A stretch of DNA of 47,905 nucleotides from positions 1 through 47,905 of the forward strand of contig NZ_JANUGP010000043.1 of the NCBI RefSeq assembly GCF_024753135.1, in the 5' to 3' direction. The stretch is from Streptomyces pyxinicus. Its GTDB lineage: Bacteria; Actinomycetota; Actinomycetes; Streptomycetales; Streptomycetaceae. Numbering within the stretch: position 1 is the stretch's first letter; each line of letters opens with the position of its first letter. The position numbers were made by a program, and so were the translations under genes. Shown here piece by piece: positions 25,275 through 33,889 of the stretch. The notes beneath the pieces were generated by a model that did no database searches, was not told the DNA's origin, and saw only the letters and a program-made list of their open reading frames with translations.

Positions 25275-26030
25275 GTGAACGCCACCGATCGCACCCCCGC
25301 CGACCTGCTGACTTCCGCACTCGCCGCGGACCCGGGCCGCCCGCTGGTCACCTTCTACGACGACGCCACCGGCGAACGCGTCGAACTGTCCGTGGCCACC
25401 TTCGCCAATTGGGTGGCCAAGACCGCGAACCTCCTCCAGGGCGACCTGGCCGCGGGTCCCGGCGACCGGGTCGCGCTGCTGCTGCCCGCGCACTGGCAGA
25501 CGGCCGTGTGGCTGCTGGCGTGTTCCTCGGTGGGCGCGGTCGCGGACGTGGCCTGGGACCCGGCGGCGGCCGACGTGGTGGTCAGCGGACCGGACGCGCT
25601 GGAGGCGGCGCGGGCCTGCCGCGGCGAGCGGGTCGCCCTCGCGCTGCGCCCGCTGGGCGGCCGGTTCCCGCAGCCGCCCGCCGGGTTCGCGGACTACGCC
25701 GTCGAAGTGCCGGGCCAGGGCGACCGGTTCGCCCCCTTCACGCCGGTGGACCCCGCGGACTCGGCGCTGATCGTGGCCGGGGCGGAGTACAGCGCGGCGG
25801 AGGTCGTGGAGAAGGCCGTCGCCGACGCCGGGGCACTCGGACTGACGGGGCCCGGCGCTCGGGTGCTGTCGGGGCTGCCGTACGACACCTGGGAGGGGCT
25901 GAGCGCGGGGCTGTACGCGGCGCTCGCCTCCGGCGGGTCGGTGGTGCTGTGCCGGAACCTGGACCGGCTGGACGCGGAGGGCCTCGACCAGCGCGTCGAG
26001 ACCGAACGGGTGACCGTGGTGCGCCGCTGA
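25275..26030 (+). CDS. TIGR03089-family protein, half adenylation-like domain
   Basis: A 251-residue protein of the actinobacterial TIGR03089 family, equivalent to only the N-terminal part of an acyl-CoA synthetase/AMP-binding enzyme. Features: RPLVTFYDDATGERVELSVATFANWVA in two halves (residues 22-49), then GDRVALLLPAHWQTAVWLLAC and GALGLTGPGARVLSGLPYDTW. The ATP loop typical of active enzymes (TSGTTG-like) is not present: after DSALIVAG comes AEYSAAEVVEK. It should therefore not activate a carboxylate by itself; its role is unknown. It has been kept next to LCP genes in Mycobacterium as well, as I recall, which suggests an envelope link. The GTG start lacks a clear ribosome site. Confidence 0.8.
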   Translation: MNATDRTPADLLTSALAADPGRPLVTFYDDATGERVELSVATFANWVAKTANLLQGDLAAGPGDRVALLLPAHWQTAVWLLACSSVGAVADVAWDPAAADVVVSGPDALEAARACRGERVALALRPLGGRFPQPPAGFADYAVEVPGQGDRFAPFTPVDPADSALIVAGAEYSAAEVVEKAVADAGALGLTGPGARVLSGLPYDTWEGLSAGLYAALASGGSVVLCRNLDRLDAEGLDQRVETERVTVVRR

Positions 26031-26184
26031 GAGACGGGCGGCCGTTTCTCCCTCGTCTGGAGTAGCACCGGGCGCCTCCTCCCCCGCGTCACCGCATCGT
26101 CGTAGGAACGGCGCGTGTCGCGGGAACGGGGCATGTGCCGGTGACAGCACGTGACGCTCGTCCGCCATGAGGGGGTGCCCGTTC

Positions 26185-27366
26185 GTGACCGACGACGCCG
26201 AGGGGGCCCATGGGGCGGGGCCGGGCGCCTGTGCCACCGGCGCGGGGCTACGGCGGCGGCGTCGGCGGCGGTGGACCGGGCGCTCGGTGAGCGCGGCCAC
26301 CGTCCTGCTGCTCGCGGCCGGCGGTGCCGGCTGGCTGGTGTACGCCAAGCTCAGCGGCAACATCACCGCCGACGAGGCCGCCGCCCGCGAGCTGGCCCGG
26401 TACGAGCGGGAGCGGCCCACCGCACTGGTGCGCGGCGCCCAGAACATCCTGCTGATCGGCTCCGACACCCGGGCCGGGGACGGCAACGACGCGTACGGCC
26501 GGGACCACGGCACCGAGCGGTCCGACACCACGATCCTGCTGCACCTGGCCGCCGACCGGCGCAGCGCCACCGCCGTCTCGCTGCCCCGGGACCTGATGGT
26601 CGACGTCCCCGGCTGCCTGCGGCCGGACGGCAGCCGCAGCGAACCGGTGTTCGCCATGTTCAACCACGCCTTCCAGGTGGGGGGTTCGGCGTGCACGATC
26701 CGGACCGTCGAGAAGCTGACGGACATCCGGGTCGACCACCACATGGTCGTGGACTTCAGCGGGTTCAAGCAGATGGTGGACGCCGTCGACGGCGTGCGGA
26801 TGTGCCTCAGGGAACCGATGAACGACAAGGCGGCCAAGCTCCGGCTGCCGGCGGGCCTGGTCACCCTCGACGGCGAGCAGGCGCTCGGCTACGTACGGGC
26901 GCGCAAGTCGCTCGGCAACGGCAGCGACACCGACCGGATGGAGCGCCAGCAGCGGTTCCTCGGCGCGCTGGTCGACAAGGTGCAGAGCAACGACGTGCTG
27001 CTCAACCCCGGGAGGCTGTACCCGGTGCTGGACGCGGCGACGTCCTCGCTGACCACCGACCCCGCGCTGGCCAGTCTGCGCGGCCTCTACCAGTTGGTGC
27101 GCGGTCTGCGGGACATCCCCACCGAACGGGTGCAGTTCCTGACGGTGCCGAGGGAGTCGTACGTCTACAACGCCAACCGCGACCAGCTCGTGGAGCCGGA
27201 GGCCGAGAAGCTCTTCGCGCGGCTGCGGGCGGACCGGCCGGTGGCCGTGGCCAAAGGAACTCCACAGGAAACTCCCGGGAATTCGACGGGCGGGGACGGC
27301 GGGAGCGGCGCGTCGCCGGCGCCGACGTTCAGCGGGAACACCGCGGCCGAGCATCCGTGCGAGTAA
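26185..27366 (+). CDS. LCP (LytR-CpsA-Psr) family glycopolymer transferase 1
   Basis: A 393-residue protein. GTG 26185 is preferred because GAGGGGG lies 9 bases upstream; ATG 26167 has no ribosome site. An Arg-rich cytosolic N-terminus precedes a membrane helix (VSAATVLLLAAGGAGWLVY), followed by an extracytoplasmic LCP domain. LCP enzymes move glycopolymers from polyprenyl-pyrophosphate carriers to peptidoglycan (or similar acceptors). The motifs NILLIGSDTR, RSDTTILLHL, SLPRDLMVDV and YVRARKSLGNGSDTDRMERQQ retain the Arg and Asp set known to bind the pyrophosphate and Mg2+. There is no C-terminal LytR_C domain; the tail is Gly/Ser-rich. Of the five LCPs here this and the fifth have the most canonical active site. 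Confidence 0.92.
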   Translation: MTDDAEGAHGAGPGACATGAGLRRRRRRRWTGRSVSAATVLLLAAGGAGWLVYAKLSGNITADEAAARELARYERERPTALVRGAQNILLIGSDTRAGDGNDAYGRDHGTERSDTTILLHLAADRRSATAVSLPRDLMVDVPGCLRPDGSRSEPVFAMFNHAFQVGGSACTIRTVEKLTDIRVDHHMVVDFSGFKQMVDAVDGVRMCLREPMNDKAAKLRLPAGLVTLDGEQALGYVRARKSLGNGSDTDRMERQQRFLGALVDKVQSNDVLLNPGRLYPVLDAATSSLTTDPALASLRGLYQLVRGLRDIPTERVQFLTVPRESYVYNANRDQLVEPEAEKLFARLRADRPVAVAKGTPQETPGNSTGGDGGSGASPAPTFSGNTAAEHPCE

Positions 27367-27597
27367 GGCGTTCACCAAGTCGGGGAACTTTCGTTCAGTA
27401 AATGAGGGGGATTGCCCAGTTGTAGGGAGGTGGAATTTGTCACCGGCGTCGCTCAACGCTGAACTGGGCGGATAGTGTGAGCGATCCGGTGCACCTGGCC
27501 GCTTGGTCCGTCCTGGGTCGTGCACTGTTTCACCGAGACCCGAGCGCCTCTGGAGGGGGGAGGCGCCGCGTGGCCCCGACGGAGGATTCGGACAACC
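27367..27597. promoter_or_regulatory. Leader between LCP 1 and LCP 2
   Basis: 231 bases without a gene, with AT-richer patches. A long-range dyad, GCCCAGTT (27414-27421) and AACTGGGC (27462-27469), brackets ggagg. A possible -10, TAGTGT (27472-27477), follows, but no good -35 is visible. LCP 2 therefore probably has its own promoter. Confidence 0.4.
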
Positions 27598-29352
27598 GTG
27601 GACGCGCAAGGCCGTGGGCGGGCGGACAACATCGACCCCGCAGACCAGTGGGTACTCAATCCGAACACCGGCGAATACGAACTGCGACTGGGTCCTTCCA
27701 CAGCGCAGTCGCCGGTCCCCGGCCCCCGGAGACCGGCACGGGGTGACGGCGGCGCGCCGCGCCGTCAGCGCCCGGCGCCCGGCGAGCGGCGGCAGCCGCC
27801 CCGGGAAGGCGCCGGGGAGGTGCCCCCGCCGCGCGGCAGCCGGCGCAAGGGCGCCGAGCCCGAGGCTTCGCAGGGGCGGCGCGCCACTCGGCGGCCGGTG
27901 AAGAAGAAGTCGAAGGCGAAGAAGGTACTGGCGTGGACCGCCGGCGGTACGGCGTTCGTCCTGGTCGCCGTCGGCACGGCCGGCTACCTCTACCTCAAGC
28001 ACCTTGAGGGCAACGTCACGACGACGGACGTCGGCAGCGCGGCCAAGGACGGCTTCAGCAAGGACGACGCCTTCAACATCCTGCTCATCGGCACCGACAA
28101 ACGAACGGGCAAGGGGAACGAGGGCTACGGCGACAAGGGCAGCGTCGGGCACGCGGACACGAACATCCTGCTGCACGTCTCCAAGGACCGGACGAACGCG
28201 ACGGCGCTCAGCATCCCGCGCGACCTGATCGTCGATGTCCCGGACTGCGCGACCAAGCAGCCCGACGGCTCCACGAAGGTCATCCCCGGGACGGCCGACG
28301 TCCGCTTCAACACCAGCCTCGGCCAGGACGGCCGGGACCCGGGCTGCACGATGAACACGGTGAAGGCGATCACGGGCATCGCACCGGACCACTTCATGAT
28401 GGTGGACTTCAACGCGGTGAAGACGCTGACCACAGCGGTCGGCGGCGTCGACGTGTGCCTCGCCCACGCCGTCAAGGACAAGGACTCGCACCTGGACCTG
28501 CCCGCGGGCCCGTCCACGATCGAGGGCGAGCAGGCACTGGCCTTCGTCCGTACCCGGCACAGCTGGGGCAACCAGGGAGACCTGGACCGGATCAAGGTGC
28601 AGCAGCAGTTCATGGCCTCGCTGATGCGCAAGATGTCCGACGGCGACACCCTGACCAGCCCCACCAAGCTGGTGAAGCTCGCCGAGGCGGCCACGAAGGC
28701 GCTGACCGTGGACAAGGGCATCGGTTCCGTGAGCACGCTCAAGGACGTGGCCCTGGAGCTGAAGAAGGTGCCGACCAAGAACATCTCCTTCCTCACCGTG
28801 CCGGTGACGGACAATCCGGCGGACGGTGTCGTCCACAAGACCGTGATCGTGAACCCGGCCCTCGCCCCCCAGGTGTTCGACGCGATCAGCAACGACGTCT
28901 CCTTCAGCGACGTCAAGAAGAAGGAGAAGGCGGCGAAGGACGCCCAGGCCGCCCGCCTCAAGGGCCCCAAGGCCGACGCCGCCGACGTGCGGGTGCGGAT
29001 CCTCAACGGCGGGGCCGAGGCGGGCAGCGCCCAGGCCGAGCTGAGCTGGCTGCAGAACGAGAAGGGCGTGACCAAGTCGGAGAACGCGGGCAACGCGCCC
29101 GCGCCGCTGTCGAAGACCACGCTGGAGTACGCGCCCGACCAGGCGGACCAGGCCCGCAGGCTGGCCGACATCATGGGGCTGTCCGGCTCGGCCCTCAAGC
29201 CCGGCAAGAGCGTCACCAACTCGCAGGGGCTGCCCGCGATGACGCTGACCCTGGGCAAGGACTTCAAGGGCGCGGGCATCTCGCTCAAGGCCGCCACCAA
29301 GGCCCCGGACGTCGACAAGTCGACGGCGGACAAGGTGACATGCGCCAAATAG
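27598..29352 (+). CDS. LCP family protein 2 with LytR_C domain
   Basis: A 584-residue protein starting at GTG 27598 with GGAGGA upstream. A long basic, Pro/Arg-rich cytosolic segment (1-110) ends in KKKSKAKK before a membrane helix (VLAWTAGGTAFVLVAVGTAGYLY). The LCP domain contains NILLIGTDKR, ALSIPRDLIVDVPD and AFVRTRHSWGNQGDLDRIKVQ. At the RxDT position the sequence is GHADTNILL, so the first Arg is a His. A C-terminal LytR_C domain (about 460-575, ADVRVRILNGGAEAGSA) follows. It is likely to transfer a cell-wall polymer, but the altered residue could change the substrate or rate. A strong hairpin follows the gene. Confidence 0.92.
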   Translation: MDAQGRGRADNIDPADQWVLNPNTGEYELRLGPSTAQSPVPGPRRPARGDGGAPRRQRPAPGERRQPPREGAGEVPPPRGSRRKGAEPEASQGRRATRRPVKKKSKAKKVLAWTAGGTAFVLVAVGTAGYLYLKHLEGNVTTTDVGSAAKDGFSKDDAFNILLIGTDKRTGKGNEGYGDKGSVGHADTNILLHVSKDRTNATALSIPRDLIVDVPDCATKQPDGSTKVIPGTADVRFNTSLGQDGRDPGCTMNTVKAITGIAPDHFMMVDFNAVKTLTTAVGGVDVCLAHAVKDKDSHLDLPAGPSTIEGEQALAFVRTRHSWGNQGDLDRIKVQQQFMASLMRKMSDGDTLTSPTKLVKLAEAATKALTVDKGIGSVSTLKDVALELKKVPTKNISFLTVPVTDNPADGVVHKTVIVNPALAPQVFDAISNDVSFSDVKKKEKAAKDAQAARLKGPKADAADVRVRILNGGAEAGSAQAELSWLQNEKGVTKSENAGNAPAPLSKTTLEYAPDQADQARRLADIMGLSGSALKPGKSVTNSQGLPAMTLTLGKDFKGAGISLKAATKAPDVDKSTADKVTCAK

Positions 29353-29408
29353 GCGCGGGAACAGTACACCGTCAGCACAGATGAGGTGCGCCTCGTAGGT
29401 AACCCAAG

Positions 29409-29446
29409 GGGCCCGTCGTGCGTCTAACCCGACGCGGGACGGGCCC
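29409..29446 (+). terminator. Two-step hairpin between LCP 2 and LCP 3
   Basis: GGGCCCGTC (29409-29417) pairs with GACGGGCCC (29438-29446), and GCGTC pairs with GACGC inside. It lies 57 bases after the LCP 2 stop and just before LCP 3, so it is either the LCP 2 terminator or an attenuator. A weak TAGGTA element lies at 29396-29401, just upstream. Confidence 0.55.
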
Positions 29447-29481
29447 GTTGCATGGCGCAGGGCGTGGGGAGGGCAGAGGTT

Positions 29482-31128
29482 GTGGCGCGGAGCGAGGTGC
29501 GCGGAGAGGCTCCTGCGGTCGAGGACACTATGTCGCTCGCGCCGCAGACTCCGGACGGGGCGGCGGGTTCCGGACGGCGCGGCGGCGGGCAGCGGCCCGG
29601 CGGTGGCGGCAAGGACGGCCGGCCGCGGCGCAGACGGCGCGCGTTGCGCTGGTCGGCGACGGTGCTGGCGGTGGTGATACTCGGTACGGCCGGCGCCGGA
29701 TACCTGTACTACCAGCACCTCAACGGCAACATCCAGAAGGGCAGGCGCAGCAGCGCCGACGACTCCAAGGCGCACCGCACCGAGCCGAACGCGGCCGGCC
29801 AGACCCCGCTGAACATCCTGCTGATCGGCTCCGACAGCCGTAACTCCGACGAGAACGTCAAGCTGGGCGGCAGCAGGGACCACCGCGGCGACCCGCCCCT
29901 GGGCGACGTGCAGATGCTCATCCACCTCTCCGCGGACCGCGAGAGCGCCGCCATGATCAGCATCCCGCGTGACACCCGGGTCGACATCCCCAAGTGCACG
30001 GACCCCGACACCGGCAAGGTCTACCCGGCGACCAACGACATCATCAACGTCAGCCTGGCCCGCGGTGGCGCCGGCTGCACGCTGGCCACCTGGGAGAACC
30101 TCACCGGGGTCTACATCGACCACTGGATGACGATCGACTTCGCGGGCGTGGTGCGGATGGCCGACGCCATCGGCGGGGTCGAGGTGTGCGTGAAGCAGAA
30201 CGTGTGGGACCGGCCGACGGCCACGGTGCCCGGCGGCTCGGGCCTGAAGATGAAGGCCGGCACGCACAAGGTGCAGGGCAAGCAGGCCCTGCAGTGGCTG
30301 CGCACCCGGCACGCCTGGGGCAGCGACCTGATGCGGGCCCGCGCCCAGCACATGTACCTGAACTCGATGGTCCGCACCCTGCGCGGGCAGAGCGTGTTCA
30401 CCGACACCGGGCGCCTGACGGACCTGGCGGAGGCGGCCACCAAGTCGCTCAAGGTCTCCGAGGAGATCGGCACGGTCAAGAAGCTGTACGACCTCGGGAT
30501 GCAGCTCAAGTCGGTGCCGTCGGACCGGATCACCTCGCTGACCATGCCCAACGTGCCGGACCAGCGGGACGGCAACCACGTGGTGCCGGACGGGGCCAAC
30601 GCCGACAAGGTCTGGCAGATGCTCAAGGACGACGTGCCCTTCGACAAGAACGGCAAGTCCTCCGGCGAGAAGAAGGCCAAGGAGACGACACCGGCCAAGG
30701 AGCCCTCGCTCGACCCGAGCAGGCTCGGTGTGCTGGTGCAGAACGCCACCCGGACCGGCACCGAGGCACCGGTGCGGCAGCGGGCGGGTGCCATCGCGCG
30801 GGCGCTGGCGCAGAAGGGCTACGGCCGGGCGAGCGCCGACACCAGCGGGACGCTGTCGCAGGACAGCACGGTCGTGCGGTACCCGAGCGCCGACCTGCGG
30901 GGTGACGCGCAGGCGGTGGCCAAGTCACTCGGTATTCCGCTGAGTTCGGTGAAGCAGTCGACCGACGTCTCCGGTGTCACGGTCGTCGTCGGCGCCGACT
31001 GGCGCACCGGCACCGCGTATCCGAAGCGGTCCGCCCCGAAGGCCGGGGACCTACCCGAGGGCAGTGACGCGGTCAACGGCTCGGACACCGGCAAGTGCAT
31101 GGACGTCTACAGCGTCTACCGCTGGTAG
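29482..31128 (+). CDS. LCP family protein 3 with divergent active site and LytR_C domain
   Basis: A 548-residue protein. GTG 29482 has an ideal ribosome site (GGAGGG, 8 bases upstream). An ATG at 29452 would start 6 bases after the preceding hairpin and lacks one. The N-terminus is Gly/Arg-rich, then a membrane helix (WSATVLAVVILGTAGAGYLYY) and an LCP domain. NILLIGSDSR and ISIPRDTRVDIP are present, but the RxDT motif is replaced by LGDVQMLIHL, and the second Arg/Gln motif reads HAWGSDLMRARAQHMYL, one residue short and without QQ. A LytR_C domain (about 405-505) precedes a tail with one Cys. It may bind rather than transfer, or use another substrate; that is inference. Confidence 0.9.
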   Translation: MARSEVRGEAPAVEDTMSLAPQTPDGAAGSGRRGGGQRPGGGGKDGRPRRRRRALRWSATVLAVVILGTAGAGYLYYQHLNGNIQKGRRSSADDSKAHRTEPNAAGQTPLNILLIGSDSRNSDENVKLGGSRDHRGDPPLGDVQMLIHLSADRESAAMISIPRDTRVDIPKCTDPDTGKVYPATNDIINVSLARGGAGCTLATWENLTGVYIDHWMTIDFAGVVRMADAIGGVEVCVKQNVWDRPTATVPGGSGLKMKAGTHKVQGKQALQWLRTRHAWGSDLMRARAQHMYLNSMVRTLRGQSVFTDTGRLTDLAEAATKSLKVSEEIGTVKKLYDLGMQLKSVPSDRITSLTMPNVPDQRDGNHVVPDGANADKVWQMLKDDVPFDKNGKSSGEKKAKETTPAKEPSLDPSRLGVLVQNATRTGTEAPVRQRAGAIARALAQKGYGRASADTSGTLSQDSTVVRYPSADLRGDAQAVAKSLGIPLSSVKQSTDVSGVTVVVGADWRTGTAYPKRSAPKAGDLPEGSDAVNGSDTGKCMDVYSVYRW

Positions 31129-31149
31129 CTCCGCCGCCGGAGGTACCTG

Positions 31150-31188
31150 CGTCGGCCCGGAACCCTCGGCGAGGGTTCCGGGCCGACG
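31150..31188. terminator. Strong bidirectional terminator
   Basis: A perfect 18-bp inverted repeat with a 3-base loop: CGTCGGCCCGGAACCCTC and its complement around ggc. It sits between the convergent LCP 3 and glycosyltransferase genes. Confidence 0.85.
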
Positions 31189-31204
31189 CGCGTACGGCCT
31201 GGGC

Positions 31205-32236
31205 TCAGGCCACCGGGGCCGTCACCGCCGGGCGCCGGGAGGCGATGACCTTGCGGGCCAGGGAGCGGGGGCTGGTGAGGAAGCCCCAGCCCCACGACAT
31301 GTGCATGGTGGCGAGGGCCACCGGAATCCGCAGCCGGGCCTTCACCGGCAGGCCCTTGCCCGCCGGGACGGAACCGGCCGCTATCGCCGCCAGATAACCG
31401 CCCGGTATGACGAGCCCCCACGGGGTGAGCGCCACGCCCACCACGAGACCCGCGGCGATCGCGCACACCGCGACCGGCGGGGCGAGGTAGCGCAGGTTGA
31501 TGGAACCGGCGTGGTAGCGGGCGACGACGTGCCGCCAGCGGCCGTAGTCCTTGTACTGCTTGGCCAGCGCCCGCACCGAGGGCCGCGGCCGGTACGACAC
31601 CTTCAGCTCCGGCGAGAACCAGATCAGGCCGCCCGCCTCGCGGATGCGGAAGTTCAGCTCCCAGTCCTGGGCGCGGATGAACTCCTCGTTGTAGCCGCCC
31701 TGTTGCTCCAAGGCGGGGCGGCGGAAGACACCGAGGTAGACGGTCTCGGCGGGGCCGGCCTGGCCGCCGGTGTGGAAGGCCGCGTTGCCGACGCCGATCT
31801 TCGAGGTCATGGCGGCGGCGACCGCGTGCTCCCAGTCGTTCTCGCCCTCGGCGTGCATGAGGCCGCCGACGTTCTGCGCGCCGGTCTCCTCCAGCAGGCG
31901 GACGGCGGTGGCGATGTAGTTCGGCGAGAGCATGCCGTGGCCGTCGACCCGGACCACGATCGGGTGCCGGGAGGCCTTGATCGCGGCGTTCAGCGCGGCG
32001 GGGGTGCGGCCGGTCGGGTTCGGCACGGTGTGGACGCGGGGATCTTCGGCCACGAGCTGGGCGGCGATCTCGTCCGTGCGGTCCGTGGACGGACCGAGGG
32101 CGATCACGACCTCCATCTCGCCGGCGTACTCCTGCGCGAGGATCGCTTGGACGGCCCCGCGCAGATGCCGTTCCTCGTTGAGGACGGGCATGATCACGGA
32201 AACAGCGGGGTGCCGCACGTCGGGCTTGGCGTTCAT
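31205..32236 (-). CDS. Family 2 glycosyltransferase, membrane-associated
   Basis: A 343-residue enzyme. The GT2 domain covers about residues 10-235: VSVIMPVLNEERHLRGAV, VIALGPSTDRTDEI, then VVRVDGHGMLSPNYI, where RVDGHG carries the DxD-like acid, and EEFIRAQDWELNFRIREAGG, where QDWELNFR is in the position of the catalytic base. RYRPRPSVRALAKQYKDYGRWR-type residues (about 210-235) form the interface helix. Two to three hydrophobic segments (250-300) anchor it to the membrane. It probably adds a sugar to a lipid-linked acceptor. It is divergent from LCP 4 and embedded among LCP genes, so its product may be the glycan that they attach. Donor and acceptor are unknown. Confidence 0.9.
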   Translation of the reverse strand: MNAKPDVRHPAVSVIMPVLNEERHLRGAVQAILAQEYAGEMEVVIALGPSTDRTDEIAAQLVAEDPRVHTVPNPTGRTPAALNAAIKASRHPIVVRVDGHGMLSPNYIATAVRLLEETGAQNVGGLMHAEGENDWEHAVAAAMTSKIGVGNAAFHTGGQAGPAETVYLGVFRRPALEQQGGYNEEFIRAQDWELNFRIREAGGLIWFSPELKVSYRPRPSVRALAKQYKDYGRWRHVVARYHAGSINLRYLAPPVAVCAIAAGLVVGVALTPWGLVIPGGYLAAIAAGSVPAGKGLPVKARLRIPVALATMHMSWGWGFLTSPRSLARKVIASRRPAVTAPVA

Positions 32237-32365
32237 AGGACGCTCACGTTACCGCGAACGGGGGACACCGGTGCGCGCCGCCGGGGCCGGAAGGCGGGCT
32301 GGAGATCGTATCGGCCTACTGTGCTCACGGATCCCACGTACGGCCTCGTCCGGAGGTGTCCCCAC

Positions 32366-33889
32366 TTGTCCAGCCCGCCTCGGTCTCCCTCCCCCACCGG
32401 CAAGAACGCGGGGGGCGCCGCCAGGCCGCGGCGCCGTCCGCGGCCGCCGCGCCGGGTGCCGCGCCCGCCCGAGCGGGGAGCCCGGCCCGCCCGGCCGCCC
32501 CGGCCCCGCTGGGCGATGCGGGCGGCCACCACGCTGTCGGTGGTGGTGCTCGCCTCCGCCGGCATCGGGCACGCCGTCGTCACCAGTCTGGACGCGGGCA
32601 TCGCCCGGATCGACGCCTTCAAGGACATGAAGAACCGGCCCCGCGCGGGGCACGGCATGAACGTCCTGCTGGTCGGCACCGACGGCCGCGACAAGATCAG
32701 CGAGCGGGAGCGGCGCGAGTTCCGGCTCGGCGGCCAGCCCTGTCACTGCACCGACACGATGATGATCGTGCACATCTCGGAGGACCGGGAGCGGGCCACG
32801 GTGGTGAGCCTGCCGCGCGACTCCTACGCCGAGACACCCGCGCACGTGGACATCAACTCGGGGCAGCGGCACGGGCCGCATCCGCTCAAGCTGAACGCGG
32901 CGTACGCGGAGGGCGGGCCGCAGCTCACCATCCGCACGGTGGAGGACATGACCCATGTGAAGATCGACCACTATCTGGAGGTCGACTTCACCAGTTTCAT
33001 GCGCACCGTGGACGTGCTCGGCGGGGTGCGGGTCTGTACGCCGACGCCGCTGAAGGACTCGTACACCGGGCTCGACCTGGCACCCGGCACGTACACCCTC
33101 AACGGCGGGCAGGCCCTCCAGTACGTACGGGCCCGGCATGTGGACGGGGCGAGCGACCTGGGCCGGATGAAGCGGCAGCAGCGGTTCCTGGCGGCGCTGA
33201 TCGGCAAGACGACGTCCTCCGGGGTGCTGCTGAACCCGATGAAGTTCCGGGACGTGACGCGGGCGGTGCTGGGCTCGGTGCGTGCCGACGCGGGCTTCGG
33301 CACCGACGAGCTGCTCGACCTGGGCCGGGCGATGCGGAACTTCTCCCCCTCCTCCTCCGAGTTCACCACCGTCCCGATCGGGCAGCTGAACTTCCCGGTC
33401 AAGGGCATCGGATCGACCCTGAAGTGGGACCCGGCCGGGGCGGGGCACCTCTTCGAGTCACTGCGCGAGGACAAGCCGCTCACCGCCGACCGCCCGCACC
33501 GAGGGCCCCTGGCGACACCGGTCGAGGTGGACCCGGCGCAGATCAAGGTGCTGGTGGCGAACGGCACGGCCACCGCCGGGCTCGCCAAGCGGGTCGACGC
33601 GGCGCTCGCCGCGGCCGGCTTCGCCACCACCCGCCGGCCGGTGACCGCGCCCGCCCACGTGCCGCGCACGGTCATCTCCTACGACCCCCGCTGGGACCGC
33701 TCGGCCCGCTCCCTGGCCGCGGCCCTCCCCGGCAGCGAACTCCGCGCGGCCCCGGGGCAGGGCCCCCTGCTGAAGGTCACCGCCGGCCCCGACTTCAAGC
33801 AGGTCCACAAGATCCGCTTCGAGGACCCGGGCCGCCCGGACCAGACGGTGGTCCGCGGCAACGAGGTGACGTGCACGGGGACGGCGTAG
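32366..33889 (+). CDS. LCP family protein 4 with LytR_C domain (TTG start)
   Basis: A 507-residue protein. TTG 32366 is the likely start: GGAGG lies 9 bases upstream, and in-frame ATGs are too far inside. The N-terminus is Pro/Arg-rich, then a membrane helix (AATTLSVVVLASAGIGHAVV) and the LCP domain: NVLLVGTDGR, VVSLPRDSYAETP, YVRARHVDGASDLGRMKRQQ. The RxDT motif reads CHCTDTMMIVHI, so the Arg is Cys, with a second Cys two residues before it. The LytR_C domain (about 390-490) contains IKVLVANGTATAGLAKRVD. It is divergent from a glycosyltransferase across 129 bases. A small open frame follows at 33910. Confidence 0.9.
   Translation: MSSPPRSPSPTGKNAGGAARPRRRPRPPRRVPRPPERGARPARPPRPRWAMRAATTLSVVVLASAGIGHAVVTSLDAGIARIDAFKDMKNRPRAGHGMNVLLVGTDGRDKISERERREFRLGGQPCHCTDTMMIVHISEDRERATVVSLPRDSYAETPAHVDINSGQRHGPHPLKLNAAYAEGGPQLTIRTVEDMTHVKIDHYLEVDFTSFMRTVDVLGGVRVCTPTPLKDSYTGLDLAPGTYTLNGGQALQYVRARHVDGASDLGRMKRQQRFLAALIGKTTSSGVLLNPMKFRDVTRAVLGSVRADAGFGTDELLDLGRAMRNFSPSSSEFTTVPIGQLNFPVKGIGSTLKWDPAGAGHLFESLREDKPLTADRPHRGPLATPVEVDPAQIKVLVANGTATAGLAKRVDAALAAAGFATTRRPVTAPAHVPRTVISYDPRWDRSARSLAAALPGSELRAAPGQGPLLKVTAGPDFKQVHKIRFEDPGRPDQTVVRGNEVTCTGTA

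Noticed and set aside
26248..30579. A 1443-codon open frame on the minus strand across the first three LCP genes
   Set aside because: Antisense frames stay open in high-GC DNA. The product is low-complexity, and three intact LCP proteins lie on the other strand.
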